From: Siphonodentalium dalli | Lineage: Eukaryota > Mollusca > Scaphopoda > Gadilida > Siphonodentaliidae | Assembly (NCBI GenBank): GCA_032622095.1 | Contig: CP136064.1 | Location: forward strand, 43,234,989-43,298,988 | DNA: 64,000 nucleotides | Reading direction: 5' to 3' | In this document: one piece after another, positions 11,278 through 22,974 of the stretch | Position numbering within the stretch: position 1 is the first letter of the stretch | Layout: each line of letters starts with the position of its first letter | Notes under the pieces: generated by a model | What the model was told of the DNA's origin: nothing | Database searches by the model: none | Seen by the model: only the letters and a program-made list of their open reading frames with translations | Program-made: the position numbers and the translations under genes

Positions 11278-11327
11278 TAGTCTCGTCTTTTTTTGTGCAG
11301 AATTATTAATAACACTGATCGCGGACA
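11278..11327. repeat. 50-bp duplicated host flank, copy 1
   Basis: TAGTCTCGTC...GATCGCGGACA, found again at 11,804-11,853. It sits immediately outside the 5' end of unit 8. Confidence 0.85.
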
Positions 11328-11735
11328 AATTTCAAGTCGATAGCTCTACCCGTTTCCGAGATCTGGTATGCGCATGCGCGAAGCTGGCGTCGCACGGGCT
11401 CGGCGACCTGATAAAATTCGTATCCGGGGCAAGATACATTCACATACCAAATTTCAAGTCGATAGCTCCACCCGTTTCCGAGATCTCGTCTGCGCATGCG
11501 CGAAGCTGGCGTCGCACGGGCTCGGCGACCCGATAAAATTCGTATCCGGGGCAAGATACATTCACATAGCAAATTTCAAGTCGATAGCTCCACCCGTTTC
11601 CGAGATCTCGTCTGCGCATGCGCGAAGCGGGCGCCGCACGGGCTCGCCAATACGACAACTTTCACCGCCTGGTCAAACTACACACACGTACCAAGTTTCG
11701 TCCCGATCGGTCGAGAATCGTAGATTTGTATAAAT

Positions 11736-11767
<32 letters not shown>

Positions 11768-11803
11768 AACATACAGACAGAGGTCTTCAAAATATATATT
11801 AGA
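11328..11803 (-). mobile_element. Truncated Helitron-like unit lacking its 3' end
   Basis: Begins inside the core repeat (AAATTTCAAG) directly after the duplicated host flank, with no CTAG or hairpin. It has three core repeats, the tail block, the GACA microsatellite and a 5' terminus (TATATTAGA). It is probably a tandem duplication that took 50 bp of flank with part of an element. Confidence 0.8.
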
Positions 11804-11853
11804 TAGTCTCGTCTTTTTTTGTGCAGAATTATTAATAACACTGATCGCGGACA
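11804..11853. repeat. 50-bp duplicated host flank, copy 2
   Basis: Matches 11,278-11,327 across the whole 50 bp. Beyond it the sequence is unrelated to the element. Confidence 0.85.
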
Positions 11854-12850
11854 CGCTGTGAATCACATGAAATATTATATATAATATAGCTGAAACAGGC
11901 TTACTTTGAGAGCCTTTATTCAGCGTCGGAAGGGGACTGTGGCAATTTAATGTAATGTAATGGTAACCCCGCCTATATAACACATTTTGTCATTTCGGGT
12001 AAGGCATTTTGTAGAAAATCTATCACAACAAAGTGATGAACACCGCGTGAAACTCGTGTTGAAAGTCATGCCGTTGTCAGATTGATATCAACCCAAAATC
12101 AGATCAGATTAGTTGGTCCATGAGCGATACTTGTTTCTCAATGAATAAATCCCATGATCGTGCACGAGTTCGCAATAATTGATGGCGTGTTAATCAGCAT
12201 TGTATCGACCTGCATTTTGGTCAGCTCGGTAACAGGGTTGTTTGACTACATGCTGATATCACCGAATAGGGTTGTCAATCAGATGGCCACGGAAAACGAA
12301 AAACGAAAAACTCCCCCCTTTGACCCGGTTTGGCTGGACCGCCAATGTAGGGTTAAACCAGGTTTAAACTCGGAGGTTTAAACCTGAGATGACGAATTGG
12401 CCAATAAGTTTGCGTCAGAGAATCCAACTAATAGCAACTTCTGCTACTATACAGTAATTATTTTCAAGATGTGGCTAGTTTTATTTAAGAAACAGATTTT
12501 GATTTGCTTGCGTTCCATTGCGTTTATGGATGGAAGTTTGTCAGACAGTTTGTGTGGGACGCGAAAGCGTTCCACACATAACAATGTCAGACCAACTTGC
12601 ACAATACATAACATACGCCATGGAAGGAAACAAAATCAAGATCCATTTCTTAAATAAAACTAGCCACAGGTCAGACCAACTTGCATCAATACTCCATGCA
12701 TGGAACGCAACAAATTATTACCCATTTCTTATATATAGATTCTAAACGTGCACATTAAAAGAGCATTTAGTGTCCGTTTTGAACGATATTCTGGTATCGC
12801 GTTACATGTTACGTCTATGGAGCCCTGGAGGTGACATGGTAAATATATTT
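11854..12850. other. Non-coding stretch with small repeats
   Basis: No gene supported. A right-terminus-like piece of the GATTCGTCATC MITE family (CCTGAGATGACGAATT) lies at about 12,384. Two copies of a GTCAGACCAACTTGCA block lie at about 12,584 and 12,672. The short ORFs show no domain. Confidence 0.5.
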
Positions 12851-12853
12851 TAT

Positions 12854-13092
12854 AATCCGTGCGCACGGATTAATAATAAGTGATTAATAATCCGTGCGCA
12901 CGAAATAGTAATCCGTGCGCATGAATTAATAATCCGTGCGCACGAATTAATAATCCGCGCGCACGAATTAATAATCCATGCGCACGAATGAATAATTCGT
13001 GCGCACGAAATAGTAATCCGTGCGCACGAATTAAAAAATCGTGCGCACGAACTAGTTATCCGTGCGCACGAATTAATAATCCGTGCGCACGG
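12854..13092. repeat. Minisatellite with palindromic GTGCGCAC core
   Basis: About eleven copies of a 20-22 bp unit, approximately AATCCGTGCGCACGAATTAAT. Each holds the self-complementary core CGTGCGCACG. The minus-strand ORF (a periodic SCARI peptide) is a by-product. Confidence 0.85.
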
Positions 13093-13572
13093 TTTAGCAT
13101 ACACATGTATATAAATACTGTGCTAACGGTATAATTCAGTCAAATGGCCTCACGCCTGTGGACTCCTTTACAACGCAGTTGCGACAACAAATTATACACG
13201 AGAGTATGTTTGATACGTGGATGCTTCCTGGGGGGGGGGGGGGATATGCGACCGTATGCCAATAGGGCTTACTTAGTTACAAATTATATTAGGCACAGAC
13301 ATGACACAGGCATGACACAGGCATCAGTATTTAGTTTTGTGGAAGATGGAATTAGGGTCAATTAGGGAGGGGAGGGGGCTAAAGTGCCTTTCATGGGTTG
13401 AATTGAATATAATAGACCCATTTGTAAGCCAGTTTCGGACTGAACAGTGTTTACCTGTACGTGCATATAGATGTGACCCGCGGTGCCTTTTGGTCACGGA
13501 GAGTATGAGTATCTCAATTTCATTAATTCTATAATATAGATACACATATGGATCGTTGTGCAGTGGTGGTTC

Positions 13573-13899
13573 CACCATGCAATATGACAGGTATGGCATT
13601 GATACAATAGCTTTTGGTCCACCCCACCTGTTAATTACACCCGTACCACAAACATGCCATGTCAGGAGCTCGCCAAGTAAAACTTATCATAGGGCGACGA
13701 CGGGTTATTAGCCAACAATGGTATTATGTTATATGTTGAATTGAACATAATACCATTGTTGACTAATAACCCGTCGTCGCCCTATGATGAGTTTTACATG
13801 GCGAGCTCCTGGCATGGCATGTTTGTGGAACGGGTGTTGTTAACAGGTGGGGTGGACCAAAAGCTATTATTTCAATGCCACACCTGCCATATTGCATGG
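13573..13899. repeat. Foldback hairpin, about 160-bp arms
   Basis: The left arm, about 13,573-13,733, and the right arm, about 13,741-13,899, are near-perfect complements (CATGCAATATG... against ...ATATTGCATG). The loop is only a few bases. The ACGACGGGTTATTAG block pairs with its complement. It directly abuts the 24-bp minisatellite to its right. Confidence 0.8.
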
Positions 13900-13950
13900 C
13901 CAAATAAAATTTTCGTTGGCCACCGACAGCGTGAACCCTGAACGTCATCA

Positions 13951-14339
13951 TTGAAACCCCTCTCATATACATCGTCGAAACCCCTCTCAAATACATCATT
14001 GAAACCCCTCTCAAATACATCATTGAAACCCCTTTCAAATACATCGTTGAAACCCCTCTCAAATACATCGTTGAAACCCCTCTCAAATACATCGTTGAAA
14101 CCCTTCTCAAATACATCGTTGAAACCCCTCTCAAATACATCGTTGAAACTCCTCTCAAATACTTCGTTGAAACCCCTCTCAAATACATCGTTGAAACCCC
14201 TCTCAAATACATCGTTGAAACCCTTCTCAAATACATCGTTGAAACCCCTCTCAAATACATCGTTGAAACCCCTCTCAAATACATCGTTGAAACCCCTCTC
14301 AAATACATCGTTGAAACCCCTCTCAAATACATCGTTGAA
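13951..14339. repeat. 24-bp minisatellite, about 16 copies
   Basis: The unit is TTGAAACCCCTCTCAAATACATCG-like, with very low divergence between copies. Because 24 is divisible by three, several frames stay open (periodic NTSLKPLS and YLRGVSTM peptides); I do not regard them as genes. The array ends in GAAGACAACCATCA, and a related GAAGATAACCATCA block recurs about 60 bp downstream. Confidence 0.9.
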
Positions 14340-14349
14340 GACAACCATC

Positions 14350-17300
14350 ATACCATGTTGTATTGAGACGAATTAACGCGTTGTGTAGTTACATCGTTGA
14401 AGATAACCATCAACTATGTTGTATTGAGACAAATTGACGCGTTGTGGAGTTACCAATGCTGAGTATTAAAATTTCCATTGGACCAAGAGGAACAACCCTA
14501 AACGTTATTTTGGATAAGCCATATACTTTCTAACACAATGGGGGAGTATGGAGGCATTATACATGCCTATATATGCGATAATACCTGCGCAGCCGCGTGT
14601 CTAAAGTTTCTTCCAGCGGCCATAGCTCTTGTTTTACAATATTTTGTTCGGCCCGTCTTATCTACTTGACCATTTGAGAATCATCCTACGACGCAAGTTC
14701 TCGCTACCAATTGATGCACCGAATGTGTGTTGGTCCATAGAAATATCGACGGGTGTGAAACAAAGTATGGAATCCACAAGTGACTCTGAAGTCTGGGATC
14801 CACTCTGAATTATAACTGATTCTATTACATTGAAACATCATACATGCAACTTCGAACGCGACGTAAACATGGAATTTGCACGTGTTTCTCAAGGAATTAA
14901 CATGTTTGGGGGATTACAACAAGTGTATGACTATCGACATAACTGAATACAATATAGTTTATTCTTCCAGCATTATAAATGGTACAAGGAATGGATCAAG
15001 TATTACAGGATACATATTACATACATACAAGACAATAGACAAGAGTGTGTGTACATGTATGTGCATACGATTAGGACCAGATAACCCACCTAGACCATGG
15101 GATTAAAATCCAAAGCTGTCATTGCTCTGCAACTTTTGAGGTACTACATACTTTTGGTAAATGTTGTAAGGTTATGTGTCCTTAAACAAATTTCGCAAAT
15201 GTTCTGGCCCCGGGAGTTGCACATTTTCGAATACAGAGCAAAAGTTTATCTGAAAAATATACCGCTGCGCACGCGGTTCGTTCCATCGTGATATTCCGTT
15301 ATTTAGACCACATTCCGTAAATAATATCAAAGGTCGATAAATAATCATTCAATATAAATGGATTCCTCTACAAACAATCAACACTTTACCAGAAAGTTAT
15401 ACAATTCATAAATCCGATATAGTTTCAAATCAAGAAACAGATTAAAGGCACAACAAAAAACACCCGTGCCATTCCGATTAATTGAATTTCTGGAATCGGA
15501 AGCGGAAACAAGAGCGCGATTGTCCGGAAAATTAGTGTTACGTCAGCGCTTAACGGGAAACTATTTTTACTTCAGGCGGCTATTTCTCTTTATTCTATTC
15601 CCACGACAATGGAACTGTTTTTTCAGAGATAGGGCAGACATTATATTAATCCATAATATCTTTCTGAATATTTACCAGATATAGAGTGCCAGCCGACCAA
15701 ATCATTTCGTGTCTGGTGTGCATGGGTCTATATAAGTTGAACTTTTCAAGCACGATGATGATGGTTTATCGTTTATCGTTATGTTTTCCGTTATAATTAT
15801 CTTTTACATCAAATATAATCTGAACTTAAGCTATTAATTCGTTCATGTGATAATATTCAACTAACTAGTTTTGTAGATCTCTATTTGTAATTATCCCCTT
15901 ATGCGCGGTGTTTAAATATGTGCGTATAGTCCCACGATTTGAATTAAAATGGTTGACTACATCATGATGGTGATATATGCCCGCGCATGAAATGTTATTT
16001 CAAAACATGCTCGTGACATTTGCTGCAATGTAATAATATAACTCTTCATAGAATGACACTCATATAAAACAAAGTATATACGATCTTTGTATCTGACTGT
16101 TTATTTGATCATAAATGCAAGGGCGAATTATAATGCACGGCGGGGTACTAGTAATACCTGACGAAATTTAAAACAAGTCATGGCACTGCATGCATGGGCG
16201 TGGCGACCGGGTGGTCCTAACTTTGGTCAAAATGTTCAACGTTGGATATTCTATGCATACCCGAACCAACAGAAGTAATTTTACATTTCAGCTCGAAAAT
16301 AGATTCGAATATTGTCCAATCTGTTTGAAAGTTTATTTGTTTTAAATGGAAAAAGAAGATATACAATATTATGAAGTTTTAAAGAGTTTGGGAATGTTTG
16401 ATATCTCGAGGTCAAGGGAGATGTATGTAATTCTAAGGTGAACTCAATAAACACACTTTATATTTTGTGAAGTGCATATCGATGCATTTATATATCTTGT
16501 TCTATATATGCTTGTTTTTTATTATTTCATGAACAATTCGCTTGATTTTTCAGTGACAATTATGACGGGAATTAATCATTCCGAGAAGCCCATATAACCT
16601 GTATGCTTTGTTCCACATGCAATGCCGTTATGTGCATGTATTTGGCGTTTGAGATAAGTCTACACAGCTGCTATAATCTACTAAATATACGACCATCTCC
16701 TGTGCCGAGCGAACCGTGGTCACGATATCGGACATGAATACATGTAGCACCTCAAGTTCTCAACGGAACATCTGCACCATGAACCTTTTCGCCTTATAAT
16801 TTAAAATAAACTTGAATATTATGCGTGTGTGGGTCTATAAGGCTATATGCATGGCGGCAAAATGTGTCCCGAGAACTTTTTGCGCCATCAAAATTGCAAA
16901 TCTATACGATATTTGTTCAGTTAAACTGTATATGATCGACCATAAAGGCCGCGGATCTTGAGAACACGTACCCGGTACTATAATATAGTGGCATTTATTA
17001 TTTTATGAGCGGAATATTGTAGCCCAAATGTTAGTTAAAATTGTATATACACACATAATTATGTTTTTATTAATTTCCTATTTATACCAAAACATTTACT
17101 GACCCTCAAGTCAATGCAATTTCAGCGTAGATATTCCGTTAAATACACGTGACGTCCAGAGGATTAACACTATTTGCCGGTGGAATGTTGTAACGTCAAG
17201 AACAGTAACTCTATTTCATCGAACGTCGGGCGCCATTCTGGGGAATTTAATATTCAAAATGGTATTATGGGCGTAAATATGTGTTTTGTTTGTGCTCTTT

Positions 17301-17580
17301 CGTGTTTATTGAAATATTTCGTCATATTCCATTTAATATAATCACCAAAGTTTCTGAATTAACTTGTAATAATAAACAGAAAAAAAATTAATATTTTAGT
17401 GAGAATGTACACGAAAACGGCTAACAAAAACACGTTTTTCTCGCGAATGTGCAACCCCCGAAACCAGAACATTTTACAATCTGTTAGAAGAAAACAATCT
17501 TGCTATGAAAATGTAAAGTTCTTGTAGTACCCTAAAAGTTGCAGACAAACTTTTTTCTAAGCGTCCTAGGATTTTCATCC
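14350..17580. other. 3.2-kb stretch with no supported gene
   Basis: AT-rich DNA with only short ORFs that lack domains, codon bias or convincing splice sites on either strand. I see no repeat families that match others in the window. It probably represents intronic or intergenic sequence. Confidence 0.5.
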
Positions 17581-17591
17581 CATGGTCTAAC

Positions 17592-17690
17592 CCGTTTCCA
17601 GCTCGATCCAGCACACGTCCACAATTACTGTGCTCTGATGTTTGAGTCGGACTCTCAATTGTGAAATTATTGTCTCATATAAATCATATA
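17592..17690 (-). CDS. Possible small phase-1 internal exon
   Basis: An acceptor (ATTCTCAATACAAG) and a weak donor (ACGG then GTTAGA) bound 99 nt that are open in one frame, phase 1 at both ends. The peptide is about 33 residues with alternating hydrophobic residues (LRVRL, VIVDVCWIELE), suggestive of beta strands. I do not recognise the domain. Phase matches the threonine-rich exon upstream and the transmembrane exon at 3.5 kb, so it could be part of the same receptor. The evidence is thin: short length, weak donor and no homology available. Confidence 0.25.
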
Positions 17691-17868
17691 CTTGTATTGA
17701 GAATATAAATACTTTGAACTGAGTAACCCTGGTTATACGATTGTTTAGCGCCCACCAGCTATGAACTATCGTTCCCAATAAGCTATGTTCAGCTGCAAGA
17801 TTATGGAAACGTGTATAACACGCGTATGCATTCCCAACCTTTTACTCGAGGAAGTATCAGGTTTTTCA

Positions 17869-18051
17869 TTAAAAATAAAAAAAATTACTCAGTTTATTCA
17901 ACACGGATGTCTTTCTCGAGGTGAGCAAGACACGAACCTTTGCGCTAGGATATGTGTGGTGTGCCTTTGGGATATACTGCTCTCTTTCTTGAGAAAGTTC
18001 TGTGCAATGAAATGTATAGTGCATTTCACCAGTAGCTGGGATAACAGGCAC
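17869..18051 (-). pseudogene. LINE-type retrotransposon ORF2 C-terminal fragment
   Basis: The peptide has the order G-E-x-H-Y-x-x-x-C-x-E-L-x-x-x-R-x-x-Y-I-P-x-A. A PSAKVRVLL block and a C-terminal hydrophobic end follow. The same order (GDEYHTLLSC, ERKRYIPRAYY, PNEAKFRILL) occurs in the longer fragment at 51,501-52,016, so the two are relics of one non-LTR family. The first cysteine pair is degraded. It lies between two candidate exons, hence probably in an intron. Confidence 0.6.
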
Positions 18052-18124
18052 TTTCTAGAAATCACACGAAAGTACGAACAAAATTACAATAGAAGCAAAT
18101 TATACACATATTTAGTACATGTAC

Positions 18125-18830
18125 CTGTCGTGTCCTTTGTAGTAAACGCTGTTGTCGCTGTTGTAGTAGTTTTTGTTGCTGTCGTGTCTACTGCTATTGT
18201 CTGTGTTATTGTTTGGGTTGTTGTTGCTGTTTCTGTGTTGGTAGTTGATGCTGTTGTTCTAGCAGAAGAAGCTGTTGTATGTGGTGTTGATGTAGACACA
18301 GTAGTAGTAGTAGTTGTTGCTGTGATAGTAGTACTAGATGTTGTCTGAGTTGTTGTCGTTGTTGCTGTAGGTGTAGTAGTTGTAGTAGGAATAGTAGAAG
18401 TTGTTGTAGAAGTTGCCGTTTTTTGTGGTGTTATTGTTGATGTGGCGATATCAGTACTCGAAATATTAGATGTTGTTGTTGCTGTCGTTGTTGTAGTTGT
18501 TATAGTAATGGTGGCAGTAGTAGTAGTTGTTGTTGTTGACGTGATGTTAGTAGTTGTGGTGGCTGTTTTCGTTGTTTGTGTTGTAATGGTTGCAGAAGTG
18601 GTTGTTGTTGATGGTGTAGTAGTAGTAGTAGTAGTAGTAGTTGTGGTTGTTGTCGTCATTGTCGTAGTTGTCGTCGTTTCCATTGCTGTAACTATCAATG
18701 CATTGTGTACCCCACATGCGAAGAATATGAATAAACATGAAACTATGGTATGTAACTGTAAGATAGTGTATACTGTATATTTATATATGGATTCGGCGGT
18801 ATATACGGACTGTGTTGTTGAATAATTCAT
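18125..18830 (-). CDS. Threonine-rich mucin-like exon, possibly with signal peptide
   Basis: One frame is open for more than 230 codons and ends at a good donor (ACGACAG then GTACAT, phase 1, at 18,125). From an ATG at 18,830 with A at -3, the first 49 residues include a hydrophobic run (IVSCLFIFFACGV) that could be a signal peptide. About 180 residues of mainly Thr with Ala, Ser, Ile and Pro follow, a mucin-like O-glycosylation stalk. An acceptor (GATAGTTACAG, exon start 18,685) would instead make the Thr-rich part an internal phase 1-1 exon of 561 nt. The opposite-strand valine-rich ORF is a shadow. It could also be a GTT/GTA-rich microsatellite that happens to be open. A link to the transmembrane exon at 3.5 kb is an inference from phase and strand. 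Confidence 0.5.
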
Positions 18831-18839
18831 GCTTTTGAT

Positions 18840-19440
18840 TTAAACTTTAGTGCATTGAAAACGCGATTGAAATTAGCAACATTTTCATCGAATTATAGAA
18901 TCTATGATTCTTTTTATATAATTTCTGATATTTAATGCGACACTATAAATTTCACTGACAATTTTGTTTGTACGTTAATGCTGGTTATAGTGTATCGTAA
19001 TGGACTAAACTAGTAAAAGTGTCAGCAGCACAGCGCTACTGGTGTTATTAAATAAGACCTAATAATATTGCGATTTTAGGTCTAGCACCCTGAATACAGT
19101 TACTTCATTGGTCATGCTTCTATAACATGCCAGGTGCAGCAGGAGGAGGGTCAACTATGATCATGCGGCAGGCTCCTGTGCAATACGTTTCATTTACTTG
19201 TCCTTCATTTTGTGTTATAAAAAAGAGAATCCCTGCTGTTGTACTTTTATAGATAATGAAGCATCCCTGGGCCTATAATATTATTATATTTTTAAAGATG
19301 CTTCATCAGATTTGACACCATAATTACAACTACCATGTCTATGTTTTCTATACCAGAAGATAATTAAATCCCACATATCAGCATATTAATAGTAGGTGTT
19401 TATGGTCAGTTAACGAATTTCAAAATAGGGAAGTTTAACT
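18840..19440. other. Non-coding stretch, nothing recognised
   Basis: Low-complexity AT-rich sequence. No ORF with domain features and no repeats shared with the rest of the window were noticed. Confidence 0.45.
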
Positions 19441-19449
19441 ACGTTTGGA

Positions 19450-21055
19450 ATTTTCGTCCGGTGCAGGAGGGAGGGGGGGGGGGGTAGTAAAAAATAATTG
19501 CAAGAATGTATGCCGTGTTTTGCAGCTGGCATTTTCGGGGACCCACCACCCACAAATGTGCAAAAAAAAATTTTTTGACACCCTTCCCCACAAATTTCAC
19601 TAATTTTGGTTTAAAACTGCATAGAACCCTACATGTAGCACTCAGATGACTGGGAAATTATCTCATTTAGTTCAAGTGACAGTTTAACCTGTTTCAGAAG
19701 CTGTTTTAATTGAAAAAAAACGGTATAATGCAGAGAAATATGAAGATTTTTTTTTCAAATACTGGCTGATAGGCATTTGTCTACCACATACATGCATTGG
19801 AGTTTCCAGGTCGGATAGTTGCACATAAAACAGCAGTAGTTATAAGGTATATGCATCCAGTTTATAAAAACAAATTATACACATTTTAGCATACCCCCTG
19901 CATATCCAGTGATATATTATTCCCCCTGCAAACTATTGCATGAACCGAACATGTGTTTGGCTGTTTTACATTTTAAGCTGGTGACATCTCAGGACTGAAG
20001 TCAATCATGACTTTCGAGTCACTGTTGACATGTTGATGACATGTCCATGACATATCAGTTGTTAAGTTCCAATTCAACTAGAGTTGACATATTTTGAAAA
20101 TAAATACACAGAGAGTATATATACAAGGCTGCAATTGGAAATATTATTTATAAATTGTTGATATCTGCAAACCTAGGTCATCGTACAGGATACACGCAAT
20201 TCCATAATTTCTAACTATTTCCTGATTTGTCTGTCAACCAGCCTATTATCTAGCATTATGCCTTATGACTTTTGTTTGTCTACTGGAGCCACTTCTGTTA
20301 GGTTAAACTGATCATCTGAGTTAACAACATGGTAATTATAATGAAAATAAATTTAGGACTGAAGTCATAAATTCATTTTTATTATAATTACCATGTTGTT
20401 GCATCTTTCACAGAGCACATGAGTGAATTTTGCACTCATCCATGGCTAACATTAATTCATTTGTTGCATATATTCTGTTGAGTATAAAAGGAGATGGTCC
20501 AACAAATGGCCGGATGCAGTGTACAGTCCCCCTTTAATGTTTGAGACAGTTGCTCATTCTTGTTCCATGCAGACAATCATCTAGGCTTAAATGTCTTAGT
20601 TACTTCAAGATAAATTTAGTTATTTCAGTTTTACATTTGTGGAAGCTTCTTTCTGAAGGGTGTCAGGAAGGAAGTTTTTCACCTCACCGTCCAATATGCA
20701 ACATGCCATAGCTTAATGTCATATCCACTAAGACCCCATACGAGTCCTACATAGCAACTTATGGTGTTTTTGCCGTTATAATATACTGAGAACTTTCCGA
20801 TGAATGGCAACAAGGCATATTTCCGACTAAATCCTGAAAAGTTACCCATAATTCTGCTGTGGTTAAGGAGTTGATTATTTAAGGTATTACTGTAGTGGAT
20901 GCCAAAAAAGGGACACAAAAGGTCTTCAGTAAAATATTTGCATGAGATGTAAAAAACGCATTTTTTGCCTCTCGGGCTACCAACCCACTCCGGCATACCT
21001 TTTGCATATTTTTTACTTTATTACCCCCCCCCCCTCCGACCGACGAGAAATAATT
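19450..21055. mobile_element. Probable inverted-repeat element with G-rich ends
   Basis: The left end (about 19,457-19,520) has a GGAGGGAGGGGG tract, then TAGTAAAAAATAATTGCAAG and TATGCCG. The right end (about 20,980-21,050) has the complement order: CGGCATACC, TTTGCATATTTTTTACTTTATTA, then a C tract and CCTCCGACCG. The inner parts also contain a 28-bp inverted repeat at 20,326-20,402 (AACAACATGGTAATTATAAT and its complement). No transposase ORF is seen. Similar G-rich termini appear near 37,330, 43,860 and 44,900. Confidence 0.45.
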
Positions 21056-21255
21056 CCACAATGTCTCTGATAAAGAGTGTCCACGTTCGTTTCACAAAAT
21101 CGGAATATAATTAAGAGCGTTCTCGTGCAGTTGTGATATTTTATACTCGTGTTCTCAAATGGACTTTTGTGGATTTTTCGAATGATGGTGATTGCAAGTA
21201 TTTTCATTTTCATTTGTCTACATAGCTGAAAATAGCTCAGGAAATTTTGACTAAT

Positions 21256-21261
21256 TTTATT
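21256..21261 (-). terminator. Candidate poly(A) signal of the lectin-like gene
   Basis: AATAAA on the minus strand, about 160 nt downstream of the stop codon at 21,423. Such hexamers are frequent in AT-rich DNA, so this is only suggestive. Confidence 0.3.
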
Positions 21262-21422
21262 TCAGAACTGACCGTTCATCTTTAACATTTGATTGTTAGA
21301 AAACATACATATATAACCGGTCTTGGAAGATCACCCTCCTTGATGCAGATTTCAATGATAGCAGATGGTCTTTTCTTTTCTTTTTTAAACTAAATTTGGC
21401 AGAGATAATATATATATATTAC

Positions 21423-21675
21423 TTAGAGCTTGGAACCGTCCATACCCATATCTTCGCAGAGCATGTGATGTATTGCGGTGCATGTGTATCTTCTCCATCT
21501 AAGATTGAACAGAGATCTAACCGCATTGGCGCAGTCGTTGTTGGCGTAAGGTTGGTTTTTGGCCCAGTTGAACCAAACGACAGGACTGTTGTCCATGTTA
21601 ACCCAACCGGAGATGGAGTCCAACTTAAGGCCAATCCAGAAAAAGTCGTCAATTGGGTCAGGGAAATTTGCTAAC
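21423..21675 (-). CDS. C-type lectin-like domain, C-terminal exon
   Basis: After an acceptor (CGTTCTTCCACAG) the 253-nt exon continues a split codon (phase 2) and ends in TAA. It encodes the second half of a C-type lectin-like domain: LANFPDPIDDFFWIGL with the hallmark WIGL, a WVNM strand, WFNWAKNQP, NDCA, and the closing LCE. The third and fourth conserved cysteines (NDC, LC) and the extra C are present. The usual WND calcium motif is replaced (W followed by RR) and EPN/QPD is not intact, so canonical calcium-dependent sugar binding is doubtful. The protein ends ten residues after LCE, with no membrane anchor in this exon. The matching N-terminal exon is at 34,475-34,658. The plus-strand ORF at the same place is a shadow. 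Confidence 0.85.
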
Positions 21676-21699
21676 CTGTGGAAGAACGAATGCAAATAT

Positions 21700-22970
21700 A
21701 TGCATATATGTTCGATCTCATGTTAACCATGGAACGCTAGAGAGGTTTAAATTGTAAAACGGCAAACTTCAAACTTAGACTGCAATATCTATATAAGTAT
21801 TATATTGCGTCATTTACCCGCGGAAACGCTCGATGTACACCGATAAATGTAACGACAGGGCGACTTCACGGAAATAAATTGTTACGTGATTTTCATAAAA
21901 CTTCGTCAGACTTTACTGTCTGAAAATCACAACCCACTCATGCACGTTCTGTCTCACAATCACAACCCACTCATACACATCGCGATACGAATTAAAGCGA
22001 TGTTCACGTGCTTCGTATGTGTGATTTTGGGTGGACACACCGCTCTTGCTACAATTTTGAAGTTTCCTTATGGACTCTCAATGATATAAACCAGTTTCTG
22101 GAAAACGTCACGTCACGTCGAATATATAGTTAACATGAGATCGAATATAATACTATATATGAATCGAGGGTACCTGTCCGGAAAGGATTATATTAATTAC
22201 TATGAATTTTCTTTATAATTTTTATCTCATCCGCGGGACAGTATTAGGGGTTATATTTAGAACAGAAATCCGCGCGAAAATGTTAGTATAGGGTACCAAA
22301 AGCGTACCAAGAAGGAAAACTCTATCTTATTAGCTTCACACAAGCACGGAAAATAGCAGTTCGTCTATAGATTTCACCACGATCTTACGATCGAAAAAAA
22401 CCACTTTATTATGTCTTTAATATAGACAAATATTATACCAATTTCTCAGTTATAATGTGTATCTCAATATTATTCACAAAATAGCTATATATGTACTCAT
22501 GAGGTCGGGATTTATAATATTATGTTGTTGTAATTGTGGCCCGCAATATATAGACATTCTTTAATGTTTAATATTACAGTACTATGTTTGGATGCTATAG
22601 TTCTTTTGTGTGATACATGTACATATATGTAACGATAGGCCGTGGGTAGACCGTAACTTTGTAAGCGTCTTGCGATATATCCAGTATGTGTTTTGTGACC
22701 AGCGTAGGCAAATTATAGACCACATCTACCGAAGCATTTTGAAGCCCCGAAGACGGCTGAAGCTTGAACTTATGCTTCTGTTACAACCCTGTCGGGTTCC
22801 GGGGATCACCAAACGTGAGTGAATACAAATTTGAAATTATCAATAATTTCAAAAGGAAATCATCTTGATATTGTGCATTCAGGAATAGCATTCGAGAAAA
22901 ATTAACGCCACCTGTATACAATACACAACATGTCTAAAGATGCACCGTATGGAACTCTAGTCGGTCAGCC
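21700..22970. other. Intronic stretch of the lectin-like gene, one doubtful exon-like ORF
   Basis: Mostly AT-rich DNA. On the plus strand, 22,610-22,822 encodes a basic peptide (RRRLKLELMLLLQPCR) whose end overlaps a strong donor-like GTGAGT at about 22,815. No upstream exon or domain was recognised, so I do not call it a gene. CACAACCCACTCAT is duplicated near 21,930-21,973. Confidence 0.4.
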
Positions 22971-22974
22971 CATA

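Noticed and set aside
7367-11742. Dozens of 65-135-codon ORFs on both strands (CILPRIRILSG- and RRPDKIRIRGKIH-type peptides)
   Set aside because: They repeat every 122 bp, which is not a multiple of three, occur on both strands, and follow the Helitron core repeat exactly. They are open-frame repeats, not genes.
7279-11803. CRISPR-like array
   Set aside because: Regular repeats exist, but units are 122 bp without unique spacers, and the context is a eukaryotic genome with Helitron termini.
12850-13104. SCARI-repeat ORF
   Set aside because: Encoded by the GTGCGCAC minisatellite; no start context or flanking splice sites.
13763-14376. Long periodic ORFs (YLRGVSTM, NDVFERGF, NTSLKPLS repeats)
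   Set aside because: Direct translation of the 24-bp minisatellite; the length is divisible by three so frames stay open.
18442-18825. Valine-rich plus-strand ORF
   Set aside because: Antisense shadow of the threonine-rich minus-strand exon.
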